DNA of 64,000 nucleotides from Oscillospiraceae bacterium. Its GTDB lineage: Bacteria; Bacillota; Clostridia; Oscillospirales; Oscillospiraceae. Below are positions 18,501-25,997 of this stretch, piece after piece. The stretch spans positions 87,901-151,900 of the forward strand of contig CAJTGJ010000006.1 of NCBI GenBank assembly GCA_910575695.1, in the 5' to 3' direction. The stretch's first letter is position 1. Every line of letters starts with the position of its first letter. Both the position numbers and the translations under genes were made by a program. The notes beneath the pieces were generated by a model that was not told the DNA's origin, did no database searches, and worked only from the letters and a program-made list of their open reading frames with translations.

Positions 18501-19685
18501 CGGGAGGGCATGAAAAACTATCTGGATGATTTTGAGAACGGTATCCTGTCCAAGCTTGGTGAACAGATCGGTGATGGTGGGCAGTATATCACCCGCTTGC
18601 AAAAGAGGTTTAGCGCCGATGCGGCAAACTGGGTCTGGTTCAAGGAAACTGCCGATCAACAGATTCGTATGCTGATTTTGGAGTACAGGATCATTCTCGC
18701 CAGCAATGCGGTGATTCTTCACAGCAACTCCTTCGGAGGCTGCATTGAGGAGTGGTGCAACGTCTGCAAAAATATCAAGATCTCCTACCTATATGCCAAA
18801 AATTACTGGGACGATCTGGGGCCGTTCATGGAGCTTCTGTATGGAATCAAGAAATCCGGCGAACTCCAGGAAAACCGCCGGGAACAGTTCCTGCAACTAA
18901 TCACAGATAAAGGCGCGAACTTCAAATCTTTCTACAATCATCAAGAAAGTGTGTTTGCCAATGCCTGCAGCTATATCCTCCAGGGCCTTGGCCAAGATTT
19001 TGTCAGTGAAATTTATAAACAGTTGCCAGGAAGTGACCTCTTCACATCCGAAAAGAGCTACTATCAACGGTGTGTGCAGGAAACGGTGAAGACCTGGAGT
19101 GAGAGGCAGGAAAGCGCAAAACTGATCAAAGCTTGGAAAGACGCGACAAAGACGGAGTCACCCCGTGCCTGGTCGCAAGCCTATCTGATGCCTGTTCTCT
19201 GCATGGTGGATGATCCCAACGAGGAAATCATAGCCAAAAAAGCTTTTGATACCATCAATGCCGTTGCTAAGAAAAAGAGAGTCGATGGACGGAGTATAGA
19301 GGACACCATGAAATTCCTGCAGTCCCATACTGTTCTGCTACAAAAGTTGGGTGACTCTGCCGTGCGTGATGATGCTTTCCGTAAGCGTATCCTGGGTCGC
19401 TATGACGTGTTGCTCCAGAACATTGAAGAAGTTAAAAGAGAGCTGGAACAGCACCTGCTGGAGCACCCGTACGACTGGTACCATCTGACCAGTTTAGAAA
19501 ATGCGCTCTGCAAGAAAGCCGAATTCGTGTATAACGGATCGGGTTATGAACTTGCGGTTCAAAAGATCGATGGGATGGATATTGCAGATGTGAAGCGCTA
19601 TTTGAAGGAGCTCATTGAGAAGAACATGACCGTTGGCATCGAGATTATACGCGAAACCCGAGGTGCTCTGCATGAAGATCAGTGA
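15501..19685 (+). CDS. brxC: BrxC/PglY-family ATPase
   Basis: A 1394-residue AAA-type ATPase with an AGGAGG site before its ATG. Walker A is GEYGTGKSHA at residues 63-72 and Walker B is LIFIWDEFTDFF near residues 246-257. The rest is long and mostly helical, as expected for BrxC/PglY (about 1200-1400 residues), a core component of all BREX types thought to act as an ATP-driven assembly on DNA with PglZ. It starts 17 bases after brxP and its 3' end overlaps the pglZ start by 14 bases, supporting stoichiometric production. No truncation or missing motif is seen. Confidence 0.85.
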   Translation: MAELYRDYFDIDPEFFPAVNASVIEQHPNLWEKFYPHETFVKLMRDLISCVGRLQKLSVWVEGEYGTGKSHAVLTLKKLLEADDATTKAYFDRFPEQLGNDLYNKLYSLKHAGNILVAHRYASSDITSETDLLFDVQDSIVAALREKGYKEGDGALRSAAIQWLSDTDNKAYFNGLMKGTYAATFAGDDVDALIKKLQTFEGLPLSEIMTKVMKLANERGIRVLTLTKEVLQDWIRAVIKDNNLYGLIFIWDEFTDFFKNNRTRLSGLQALVEMSEGDFFYLIPVTHNVANLFPAKDKDWNVISHRFVLPFCNIELPDNMAFRLMGKALEKRQDTHLMDEWQETSEELYERTRDARALVKKQAKIQDTELRDVLPLHPYAALLLKNMASYYAGDVRSMFDFLKNDTGDEIRGFKWFIDTFGPADDNPLLTVDLLWDFFYEKGKELLDRDVRKVLDSFGRARNLIGDEPRILKAILLMQAIYEKTGSQVGTLAPSAKNIEYAFMGSDLDDGQPTKIADSLVRKKILYKTPGSNLYSALLSADDDIPPVDVKFSNLLTEGKMQTVIEPKDALKLRYDFTLVADASRLEQQLKGIINQGTDNRIHAVIAFAKSGLDAYELSKAFSTYAHDEHFRSIVFIDATLTPLGDDRFEQISDSKAKYEYWHKKNTDMAGQYNNDVSRVLEDWHKSVKKGEFIIYWEDALTGKRIPTLEALYTELSTVNRRRYPDGLETFAANATPTMWQATQLKNGVGLGAGSGGTLGQFSCVPKDLGEAWTTERYWETLPLLTISKIKRTVDSMITEAFRTGDRISIRDIYEKLYKAPYGFMPCNQTAFILGFLLKEYADGSFSSSDGIRPAKLDNEKLKNIVSEYISERMTPNPRYKDKYIVKMTEETKAFVAASAMIFDRPVNVSRMEDIRDTIVRPAMHSLPFPMWCLKHLGDEPAFTSSTENVHQLIDLYTAFANSGSTDGRSDNDIASDIGRLVIRHPGLAEDLRSIMSEQKVREGMKNYLDDFENGILSKLGEQIGDGGQYITRLQKRFSADAANWVWFKETADQQIRMLILEYRIILASNAVILHSNSFGGCIEEWCNVCKNIKISYLYAKNYWDDLGPFMELLYGIKKSGELQENRREQFLQLITDKGANFKSFYNHQESVFANACSYILQGLGQDFVSEIYKQLPGSDLFTSEKSYYQRCVQETVKTWSERQESAKLIKAWKDATKTESPRAWSQAYLMPVLCMVDDPNEEIIAKKAFDTINAVAKKKRVDGRSIEDTMKFLQSHTVLLQKLGDSAVRDDAFRKRILGRYDVLLQNIEEVKRELEQHLLEHPYDWYHLTSLENALCKKAEFVYNGSGYELAVQKIDGMDIADVKRYLKELIEKNMTVGIEIIRETRGALHEDQ

Positions 19686-21954
19686 TATTTATGGGCGAAT
19701 AGAAAGATACCTACGCAGTAATGATACGCGGCCGAGGATTGTCAATTTCCAAGACCGCGCACCCCTCATTGCGTTCCGGGATCATTTTAACGTCGGAAAT
19801 TCTGTCTTTAAAACGCCATCTGAATACAGCAAGTTCGATGAAGATCCCATGACAGAGAATCTGTATGCGGAGATTCAATCGTTCAAAGGGAATCTGTTCC
19901 TGATTGGCTTCACATCTCAACTGAGGCTGAAAGGTCGTGATGCTCTGCATCAGTTCATTACGCAGATTGCGCATATAACGCTAAACGCCGGGAAACTGAT
20001 TCTCGTATGCTTTGGCTGTGTAGAAATGCTTCACTTCGATGATACCCGTATCCAAGGATTGGTGTATTCTGCGGATGGCGCAACCAGTACCCTTCCTCAA
20101 TTGCGCTTTGTCGGTGACGGCATTCCAATCTCCAACAGCCAAAAGGTGACAAAAGGTATTGACAAAATTGGACTGCTAGTTGAGACTGTTAATGCCGATA
20201 CCCTCGTTATACGTACAAAAAAATTTGCGCTAGATTATCCGAATTCAATGCTTCACATAGAAGAACTCGTAGATGCTTACGCCGCATTGTGTGACATTGA
20301 TCCTGCCACCGCCGGATTGGATAAATTGCTGGGTAAAGCGGAGCAGTGGACCTTTGCATTGGATGAGATTACATCCAACGGCAGCTGGAATAGCCTGGTA
20401 ACACATATGTTTGGCAGTGCTTATTCCCTTGAACTCGCTGTTGCACAGTGGGACCGCTTCACCGATGATATGCAGTGGCTGTATTTCATCGCGCTGAAAC
20501 TCTTTGGCTCACAGAAGAATTGGTGCTTAAATCAAGCTGCAGGTGCAGCTTCGTCGCCCAAGGATATGGTGCGGAAGATCTATCGCTCTATTCTGGGCGA
20601 AAACTGCCATTCCTCGATCTTCATTAAGCGGTATCGCGAAAGAAAACAACTGCTACAGCAGATGTTTGATATGGAAGATGATACTGATGTCATTGACTAT
20701 ATTCAAATGACAAAGCAACACAAAAAAGACGCGATACGCTATCTGACAAATAATACGAAGCTTGAAAAAGAAGCCATCATCGACTTGATCAGTGTTTATG
20801 CTGAGGAGTACACCCCTCAGGAACTCCGGAGCATTTTGGTGGAGGTATACCCCGACCTGGCTGCTTACCTGGAACCGTACTCTTTCCCTGGGAACGCTTG
20901 GTTGGATGCATATTTCACGGAATATCGTTATTCAAAAGTTATGAACCGGGTTTCGCCAGAGCTGAGAGAAATGGCGCAACAGCAGGCTGTCGATCATGAT
21001 TTTTTGAAACTTTTGCCCAGGATTGCTGTGGTAGACAGCATACCTAAAGGAGGAACCTTCCTTTTCTTCGTCGATGCTATGGGCGTAGAGTTTATTCCAT
21101 ATATCGTACAGAAATGTCGGAAATATGATCTGAAGTTTACTGTAACGGTATCACACTGTGAACTTCCATCGCTTACTCGATGTAACAAGGATTTCTTTGA
21201 ATCCTATCCTCCTGAGCAGAGAACGAAAGTTTCTGAACTGGATGATATCATTCATCACGGCAAAGAGAACTACGATTATCAAGTGACCAAGACACCGCTT
21301 CATTTGATTCGTGAACTGGAAATCATTGATGAGGTGCTTAGGAATGCGAGGACAAGGCTTTTGTCCGGCAATTCAACTAGGGTGCTTCTGGTTGCCGATC
21401 ATGGTGCGACCCGAATGGCTGTGATAAACGAGCACATCATCGATATTGATGTCAACTCCAAGGGAACGAACGGCGGACGAGTGTGTGAATATACTGAAGC
21501 CGTTAAATCAGTTCCCTGCGCTATCCCTGAGGGTAGCTATTACATACTTGCAAGCTATGACCGCTTTAAAGGTGGACAGCCCGCCAACGTCGAAGCACAT
21601 GGCGGAGGGACGCTAGAAGAGGTCGTCGTTCCCGTGATAACACTGTCAATGCCGACTGAAGAGATCGAAGTTCAGGTAGAGCCCAAGATTATTGAGTACA
21701 GTTTCAAGCAACAGCCCGTATTGAAGCTATTCTCAAAAACGATTCTTACAAATGTTAGTGTGCTGATCAACGGAAAATGGTACGAAGCGGATACCTCAGT
21801 GGACGGTCAGAACTTCTCGTTTACGCTGGCGGGTCTTAAGAAAGGTCAGTATACTGCTACCCTGTATGCCAATAAAAGCGAAGTTGCCGCCGAACTTACA
21901 TTTGAATTGAGAAGTAAAGCCGGTAGTTCAACGGGCAAGGCTGGCATACTATAA
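19672..21954 (+). CDS. pglZ: PglZ-domain protein
   Basis: A 760-residue protein from the ATG at 19672 inside the brxC end; an earlier ATG at 19633 would give an unusual long overlap. The PglZ core, an alkaline-phosphatase-superfamily fold, is marked by TFLFFVDAMGVEFIPYI (metal-binding D, about residue 467) and VLLVADHGATRMAV (DHG, about residue 574). PglZ is universal in BREX and needed for both host marking and phage exclusion; members studied have metal-dependent phosphodiesterase-like activity. The C-terminal 100 residues look like a beta-sandwich (LFSKTILTNVSVLINGKWYE), possibly for binding partners. Confidence 0.88.
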   Translation: MKISDIYGRIERYLRSNDTRPRIVNFQDRAPLIAFRDHFNVGNSVFKTPSEYSKFDEDPMTENLYAEIQSFKGNLFLIGFTSQLRLKGRDALHQFITQIAHITLNAGKLILVCFGCVEMLHFDDTRIQGLVYSADGATSTLPQLRFVGDGIPISNSQKVTKGIDKIGLLVETVNADTLVIRTKKFALDYPNSMLHIEELVDAYAALCDIDPATAGLDKLLGKAEQWTFALDEITSNGSWNSLVTHMFGSAYSLELAVAQWDRFTDDMQWLYFIALKLFGSQKNWCLNQAAGAASSPKDMVRKIYRSILGENCHSSIFIKRYRERKQLLQQMFDMEDDTDVIDYIQMTKQHKKDAIRYLTNNTKLEKEAIIDLISVYAEEYTPQELRSILVEVYPDLAAYLEPYSFPGNAWLDAYFTEYRYSKVMNRVSPELREMAQQQAVDHDFLKLLPRIAVVDSIPKGGTFLFFVDAMGVEFIPYIVQKCRKYDLKFTVTVSHCELPSLTRCNKDFFESYPPEQRTKVSELDDIIHHGKENYDYQVTKTPLHLIRELEIIDEVLRNARTRLLSGNSTRVLLVADHGATRMAVINEHIIDIDVNSKGTNGGRVCEYTEAVKSVPCAIPEGSYYILASYDRFKGGQPANVEAHGGGTLEEVVVPVITLSMPTEEIEVQVEPKIIEYSFKQQPVLKLFSKTILTNVSVLINGKWYEADTSVDGQNFSFTLAGLKKGQYTATLYANKSEVAAELTFELRSKAGSSTGKAGIL

Positions 21955-21965
21955 GGAGCAATCAC

Positions 21966-23408
21966 ATGGAAGAAAAACTGCGTGAAGTATTTGAGGAAAT
22001 GGCGGTCTATAAGGACTTAAAGACAAGCAATTTTCTGAAAACACTGGGGTTACCCTCGTTCCTTCGCGATTGGCTGCTGAGGAAATTTGAAGATGACGAG
22101 GGGCAATTCGATATTGCAGAACTGCAGGAATTTGTCCGTACGTATTTTCCGCGTCAGGATGAATGGACAAAAATCAAAGATCAAATCATGTTCGAAAATG
22201 AACGCGTAAGTATTCTGACAAAAATCATTGTTAGCATTGAAATTAAAACGCAGGCGGTTACATTTGAGTTACCTGCTTTTGGACTTACTCCCAAGGAAAC
22301 TATTATTGAGTCTGACGTTTGGAATGATGTCAAAGACGAACTGGTCAACAGCAAGGAAACTTGGGGTGTTGTCGAACTGGGATACAGAATGCCAATGCCC
22401 GAAATGCATCAGCAGGGGAAAATCAAGCTAACCAATTTTACAAGTTTTTGTCCGTATACGGTTGATCTTGATTTCTACAAAGAAGCCCGAGCGGAGTTTA
22501 CCACAGAAGAGTGGATTCGGCTTCTCCTTGGCGCTATTGACTACAACGCTGACGGATACAAAAGCGAAACAGAAAAATTGGCTACCCTGACACGGCTTCT
22601 TCCTTTTGTTGAAAAGCGATTGAATTTGATTGAACTTGCACCAAAGGGCACAGGGAAATCCTATCTGTTTGGGCAGATCAGCCGATTTGGCTGGCTTTCG
22701 AACGGAGGTACGATGTCCAGGGCCAAGATGTTTTATGACATGAGCAAACGAGCACCAGGTCTTGTCAGCTGCAACGATTATGTTGCCATTGATGAAATCC
22801 AGGCTACCGAGTTCCCAAATCCTCTTGAAATGCGTTCTTCGCTGCAGGGATATCTTGAAAACAATGGCACCTTTACTGTGGGTACATACAGCGGAACTGG
22901 TGAGGCTGGACTTATTCTTCTGGGGAATATTGATCAAGAAATCATGGACGAATATCAGTTTATGTTCGGAGACCTTCCTGGTATTTTTAGAATCGACGGA
23001 GCGTTGCTTGACAGGTTCCACGGATTCATCAAAGGGTGGGATATACCGCAGGTAAATGACGGGATGAAAATTTGCGGTTGGGCACTGAATTCGGAATATT
23101 TCTGCACGATTATGCATCTTCTCCGCGAAGATATCAGCTATCGGGCTATTGTTGATCAATTGCTCGAGGTGCCAGATGATGCTTATACAAGAGATACTGA
23201 GGCAGTAAAGCGCATTGCAACTGCCTATTTGAAGCTCTTGTTCCCGCAAGTTAAAACAGTAGAGGATGTGAATCCAAAGGAGTTTAAACGTTATTGTCTG
23301 ACACCTGCATGCAAGATGAGAAGAATTATCCGTATGCAAATCAGTATGTTCGACAGTTCGTACAACAGCGAGCTGCCACAATTCACAATAAGGGAAGTTG
23401 CAAAATGA
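21966..23408 (+). CDS. brxL: BrxL, short form (Lon-like AAA protein)
   Basis: A 480-residue BrxL-family protein with AAGGAG upstream of its ATG. The N-terminal 200 residues are the BrxL-specific part (TSNFLKTLGLPSFLRDWLLR, then LGYRMP.PEMHQQGKIKL). The AAA core follows with Walker A APKGTGKSYLF at about residue 224, VAIDEIQATEF as Walker B and LLDRFHGFIKGW as sensor/arginine region. It ends soon after, so the C-terminal Lon-protease-like domain of type 1 BrxL (about 680 residues) is missing, as in short type 4 forms. BrxL of other systems assembles as a ring on DNA and is needed for exclusion. Its stop overlaps the next start. Confidence 0.85.
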   Translation: MEEKLREVFEEMAVYKDLKTSNFLKTLGLPSFLRDWLLRKFEDDEGQFDIAELQEFVRTYFPRQDEWTKIKDQIMFENERVSILTKIIVSIEIKTQAVTFELPAFGLTPKETIIESDVWNDVKDELVNSKETWGVVELGYRMPMPEMHQQGKIKLTNFTSFCPYTVDLDFYKEARAEFTTEEWIRLLLGAIDYNADGYKSETEKLATLTRLLPFVEKRLNLIELAPKGTGKSYLFGQISRFGWLSNGGTMSRAKMFYDMSKRAPGLVSCNDYVAIDEIQATEFPNPLEMRSSLQGYLENNGTFTVGTYSGTGEAGLILLGNIDQEIMDEYQFMFGDLPGIFRIDGALLDRFHGFIKGWDIPQVNDGMKICGWALNSEYFCTIMHLLREDISYRAIVDQLLEVPDDAYTRDTEAVKRIATAYLKLLFPQVKTVEDVNPKEFKRYCLTPACKMRRIIRMQISMFDSSYNSELPQFTIREVAK

Positions 23409-23602
23409 AGTATATCTGTATCGCATGCGGCAAAGAAATAACTGAGAAAGATACGATTGGTATTAACAAAAAGCTTCTTGGGAATAAGGTTAAAAGCCTC
23501 TATTGCATGCCATGTCTCGCGGATTACCTTGGAACCACTGTAGAAGATCTGAATGAAAAGATTGAAGAATTCAAGGAGGAAGGCTGTAAGCTGTTTTCAT
23601 GA
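23405..23602 (+). CDS. 65-aa zinc-ribbon-like protein linked to the desulfurase
   Basis: A 65-residue protein whose ATG overlaps the brxL stop (ATGA) and whose stop overlaps the desulfurase start the same way. CIACGKEIT near the start and YCMPCLADYLG in the middle supply four cysteines for one zinc or iron site; the C-terminal half is a charged helix ending EEGCKLFS with a further cysteine. Small proteins of this pattern are familiar to me next to cysteine desulfurases. Its position suggests it helps sulfur transfer between the desulfurase and BrxP, but no activity can be read from the sequence. Confidence 0.75.
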   Translation: MKYICIACGKEITEKDTIGINKKLLGNKVKSLYCMPCLADYLGTTVEDLNEKIEEFKEEGCKLFS

Positions 23603-24735
23603 GCAAAATGATGATTTACGCAGACCATGCTGCAACTACGGCAATGAGTTCAGTCGCTTATGAAGCCATGTTACCGTGGCTCCAGAACAAATATGGCAAC
23701 CCATCTACTCTCTACAGCTTTGCCCGGGAACCGCGCAAGGCTGTTGCTTCAGCACGAGAAACAATAGCGGCTTGCATTGGAGCGAGGCCAGAGGAAATTT
23801 ATTTTACTTCTGGTGGTACTGAAGCAGATAACTGGGCATTGATTGGTACGGCATTCTGGGAACCTGATCGATGCGGCCATATCATCACAAGCAGCATTGA
23901 GCACCATGCAATTTTGCATACGTGCGACTTCCTAAAGCGTATAGGCTATGATATTGATTTGCTGCCTGTCAATCAGCATGGTTTAATCTTGGCTGAAACG
24001 TTGGAAAAGCATCTGCGAGGTGAAACACTGCTTGTATCTATCATGCTGGCAAACAACGAAATCGGTACAATTGAGCCTATCAAGGAACTGGCCGAAATTG
24101 CTCACCGGCATGGCAGCTTGTTCCATACAGATGCAGTACAAGCTGTCGGTCACATTCCGATTGATGTCAAAGATCTTGGCATCGATATGCTCTCAGCCTC
24201 CGCTCATAAATTCAATGGGCCCAAAGGAATTGGCTTTCTATACGTTCGTGATGGGGTGATGATTGAACCTCTTCTCCATGGTGGTGCGCAGGAAGGCGGT
24301 CGGAGAGCTGGGACCGAGAACGTCGCCGGAATTGTAGGTATGGCTACAGCGTTCCAAGAGCATATTGAGCATTTGGAACAAGAAACTACCTATGTGCAGA
24401 ATCTTGCTGACTTGCTACTAAAGGGGCTGCGGAATACGGGCCTGAACTTTATTGTGAATGGTGACGATAATCGAATTCCTGGAAGCCTAAGCCTTTCTTT
24501 TAGAGATGCAGATGGAGAAATGCTTTTACACCGACTGGATTTGATGGGAACAGCAGTGGCCACAGGGTCTGCATGTGACTCAAAGAGCACTGCTCTCTCC
24601 CATGTCATTAGGGCGATTGGTGTACCTGACGCATATGCACATGGAACGATTCGGATTACGCTTGGCATGGATAACAGCATCGAACAGGTCTCCGTTCTGG
24701 TTGAGCAGATAAGTCGTATACTCGATAATAGATAA
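23599..24735 (+). CDS. Cysteine desulfurase, IscS/DndA-like
   Basis: A 378-residue PLP enzyme. YADHAATTAMS opens the protein, SIEHHAILHTC and HTDAVQAVGHIPIDV hold cofactor contacts, and SASAHKFNGPKG carries the PLP-binding lysine at about residue 203. The active-site cysteine is in ATGSACDSKSTALSHVI at about residue 326. It removes sulfur from cysteine to form a persulfide, which DndA passes to DndC in phosphorothioation; here BrxP would be the acceptor. Its start overlaps the zinc-ribbon-like gene and a terminator follows at 24843, so it is the last gene of the operon. It could alternatively be a general Fe-S assembly enzyme, for example for the BrxP cluster. Confidence 0.88.
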   Translation: MSKMMIYADHAATTAMSSVAYEAMLPWLQNKYGNPSTLYSFAREPRKAVASARETIAACIGARPEEIYFTSGGTEADNWALIGTAFWEPDRCGHIITSSIEHHAILHTCDFLKRIGYDIDLLPVNQHGLILAETLEKHLRGETLLVSIMLANNEIGTIEPIKELAEIAHRHGSLFHTDAVQAVGHIPIDVKDLGIDMLSASAHKFNGPKGIGFLYVRDGVMIEPLLHGGAQEGGRRAGTENVAGIVGMATAFQEHIEHLEQETTYVQNLADLLLKGLRNTGLNFIVNGDDNRIPGSLSLSFRDADGEMLLHRLDLMGTAVATGSACDSKSTALSHVIRAIGVPDAYAHGTIRITLGMDNSIEQVSVLVEQISRILDNR

Positions 24736-24842
24736 CGTTGATAACACATTTAGAGTCTTTGCAAATATTTTACACCCCAGACATTCTTTCTATCCCAATG
24801 GGGATTTATGTTGCTACAAAGATGGAGCATCTCATATAGAGA

Positions 24843-24886
24843 TAAGGTTCTTGCCGGTGCTGTATCCGGCAAGAACCTTATTTTTG
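24843..24886 (+). terminator. Rho-independent terminator of the BREX operon
   Basis: A perfect 15-bp stem (TAAGGTTCTTGCCGG with CCGGCAAGAACCTTA) is followed by TTTTTG. The 181 bases between the desulfurase and the XRE gene hold nothing else I can support. Confidence 0.92.
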
Positions 24887-24916
24887 TATCAAAATTGATG
24901 TTTACAATTAAAATAT

Positions 24917-25237
24917 CTAAACTGTTTCAATCAAACAATCAAGAATTGCTTCAATCTTATGCTGCTTCTCCAAGTCCAGCCCTCCCAGCTTCTCTGCTAG
25001 AGGCGTCCATCGAATAGCTGTGTCCGATGCGATGTACGCCGCCAGGATGGAATCAGCACTAGTCCCAAGGGCATTACAAATATCAATCAAAGTAGGTAGC
25101 GCAGGTATCAGCAGCCCACGCTCAATCCTTGAGATCGAGTTGGAAGCAACGTCCGTCATCTCCGCAAGCTGCTCCTGGGTCAGTCCACGTTCCTTGCGTA
25201 TGCGCTGTATCGCCTGTCCACCCTGCTTAAAGTCCAT
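24917..25237 (-). CDS. XRE-family transcription regulator
   Basis: A 106-residue protein with an N-terminal XRE helix-turn-helix: IQRIRKERGLTQEQLAEMTD then ASNSISRIERGLLIPALPTL. The C-terminal 40 residues are a short helical tail with no effector domain. It is transcribed toward the BREX terminator and away from the SLOG gene, so it may control that neighbour through the shared 129-base interval, which carries the SLOG promoter. Confidence 0.8.
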   Translation of the reverse strand: MDFKQGGQAIQRIRKERGLTQEQLAEMTDVASNSISRIERGLLIPALPTLIDICNALGTSADSILAAYIASDTAIRWTPLAEKLGGLDLEKQHKIEAILDCLIETV

Positions 25238-25306
25238 TGCTATCCCCCTACACGATGTTTTCTCTTGTATTATGAGCGAATTAGACGTGTTAAATCCAGA
25301 ACCCTA

Positions 25307-25335
25307 TGGACAAAACTCGACGTATAGAGTATAAT
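25307..25335 (+). promoter_or_regulatory. Promoter of the SLOG gene
   Basis: TGGACA (25307-25312), a 17-base spacer and TATAAT (25330-25335), followed by GGAGG at 25353 before the ATG at 25367. It lies between divergent genes, a natural target of the XRE regulator. Confidence 0.75.
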
Positions 25336-25366
25336 TAGATGTAACTCTTTGCGGAGGTGAAGTCCT

Positions 25367-25897
25367 ATGCTGGAGAACTCCTGCGCCTTCACCGGACATC
25401 GTCCACACAAGCTCCCGTGGCGGTATAACGAAGCTGATAGCCGTTGCCTGGCTCTGAAAGCAGCATTGTCGGAGCAGATCACACGATTAGTTGATGCTGG
25501 GGTAACAGACTTCTACAGTGGTGGTGCGGATGGAGTAGACTGCTGGGCCGCGCTGATTATCCTGGAGCTACGCAAAAAGAACCCTGCGCTGCGGCTCCAT
25601 ATGTGTCTCCCCCATGAAGGACAGGCAGACAAGTGGAATGATTCAGCGCAGGAGCGGTATCGTTCGATTTTGAAGCAAGCCGATTCAATAGTGTATGTGA
25701 GCCGTGCGTATTACGATGGCTGTATGCTTGACCGGAACCATCGGTTGGTGGAATCTGCCGGTTCGCTGTTGGCTGTTTACAATGGAGAGCGGCGTGGTGG
25801 TACAGCGGCAACCATTCGATACGCTCGGAAACTAGGACGAAAAATCGTGATCCTTGACCCCGTATCCTTTGAATCCCGTGTGGAGCAGGCCGTATAA
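25367..25897 (+). CDS. SLOG-family protein (YpsA/DUF1273-like)
   Basis: A 176-residue protein of the SLOG superfamily. CAFTGHRPHKLPWRY at the start, DFYSGGADGVDCWAA near residue 50 and GGTAATIRYARKLGRKIVIL near the end form the Rossmann-like nucleotide-binding fold shared with LOG and DprA proteins. SLOG proteins are thought to bind or sense nucleotide ligands and often occur in defence islands. It directly follows the XRE gene in divergent orientation and is about 630 bases past the BREX desulfurase stop, so it may be part of the same island. Confidence 0.8.
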   Translation: MLENSCAFTGHRPHKLPWRYNEADSRCLALKAALSEQITRLVDAGVTDFYSGGADGVDCWAALIILELRKKNPALRLHMCLPHEGQADKWNDSAQERYRSILKQADSIVYVSRAYYDGCMLDRNHRLVESAGSLLAVYNGERRGGTAATIRYARKLGRKIVILDPVSFESRVEQAV

Positions 25898-25997
25898 GCA
25901 ATGATGGCAAATATATATTCTCTCTGCAGCGAAGGCATCAGGGTGAAAAAGAATCCCAATAAGATGTTACGCAATAAAATTTAGGAGGAAAATAGAA

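Larger units (their letters stand above)
9520..24735 (+). other. Type 4 BREX-like defence operon with cysteine desulfurase
   Basis: Seven rightward genes run with almost no gaps: HARE-HTH protein, brxP, brxC/pglY, pglZ, brxL, a 65-residue zinc-ribbon-like gene and a cysteine desulfurase. Three junctions overlap by 4-14 bases. The set BrxP-BrxC-PglZ-BrxL without PglX is, from established classification, type 4 BREX. The extra desulfurase can supply sulfur to BrxP, so sulfur modification of DNA is the simplest reading. A strong terminator at 24843 closes the unit and broken genes lie on its left edge. Confidence 0.85.

Noticed and set aside
22428..23426. A 332-codon open frame antisense to brxL
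   Set aside because: It mirrors the codon pattern of brxL and encodes no recognisable motif; brxL has Walker motifs and coupled neighbours.
9520..24735. Canonical Dnd or Ssp phosphorothioation locus
   Set aside because: DndB, DndD, DndE and SspB-like genes are absent, while BrxC/PglY, PglZ and BrxL are present, so BREX type 4 fits better.
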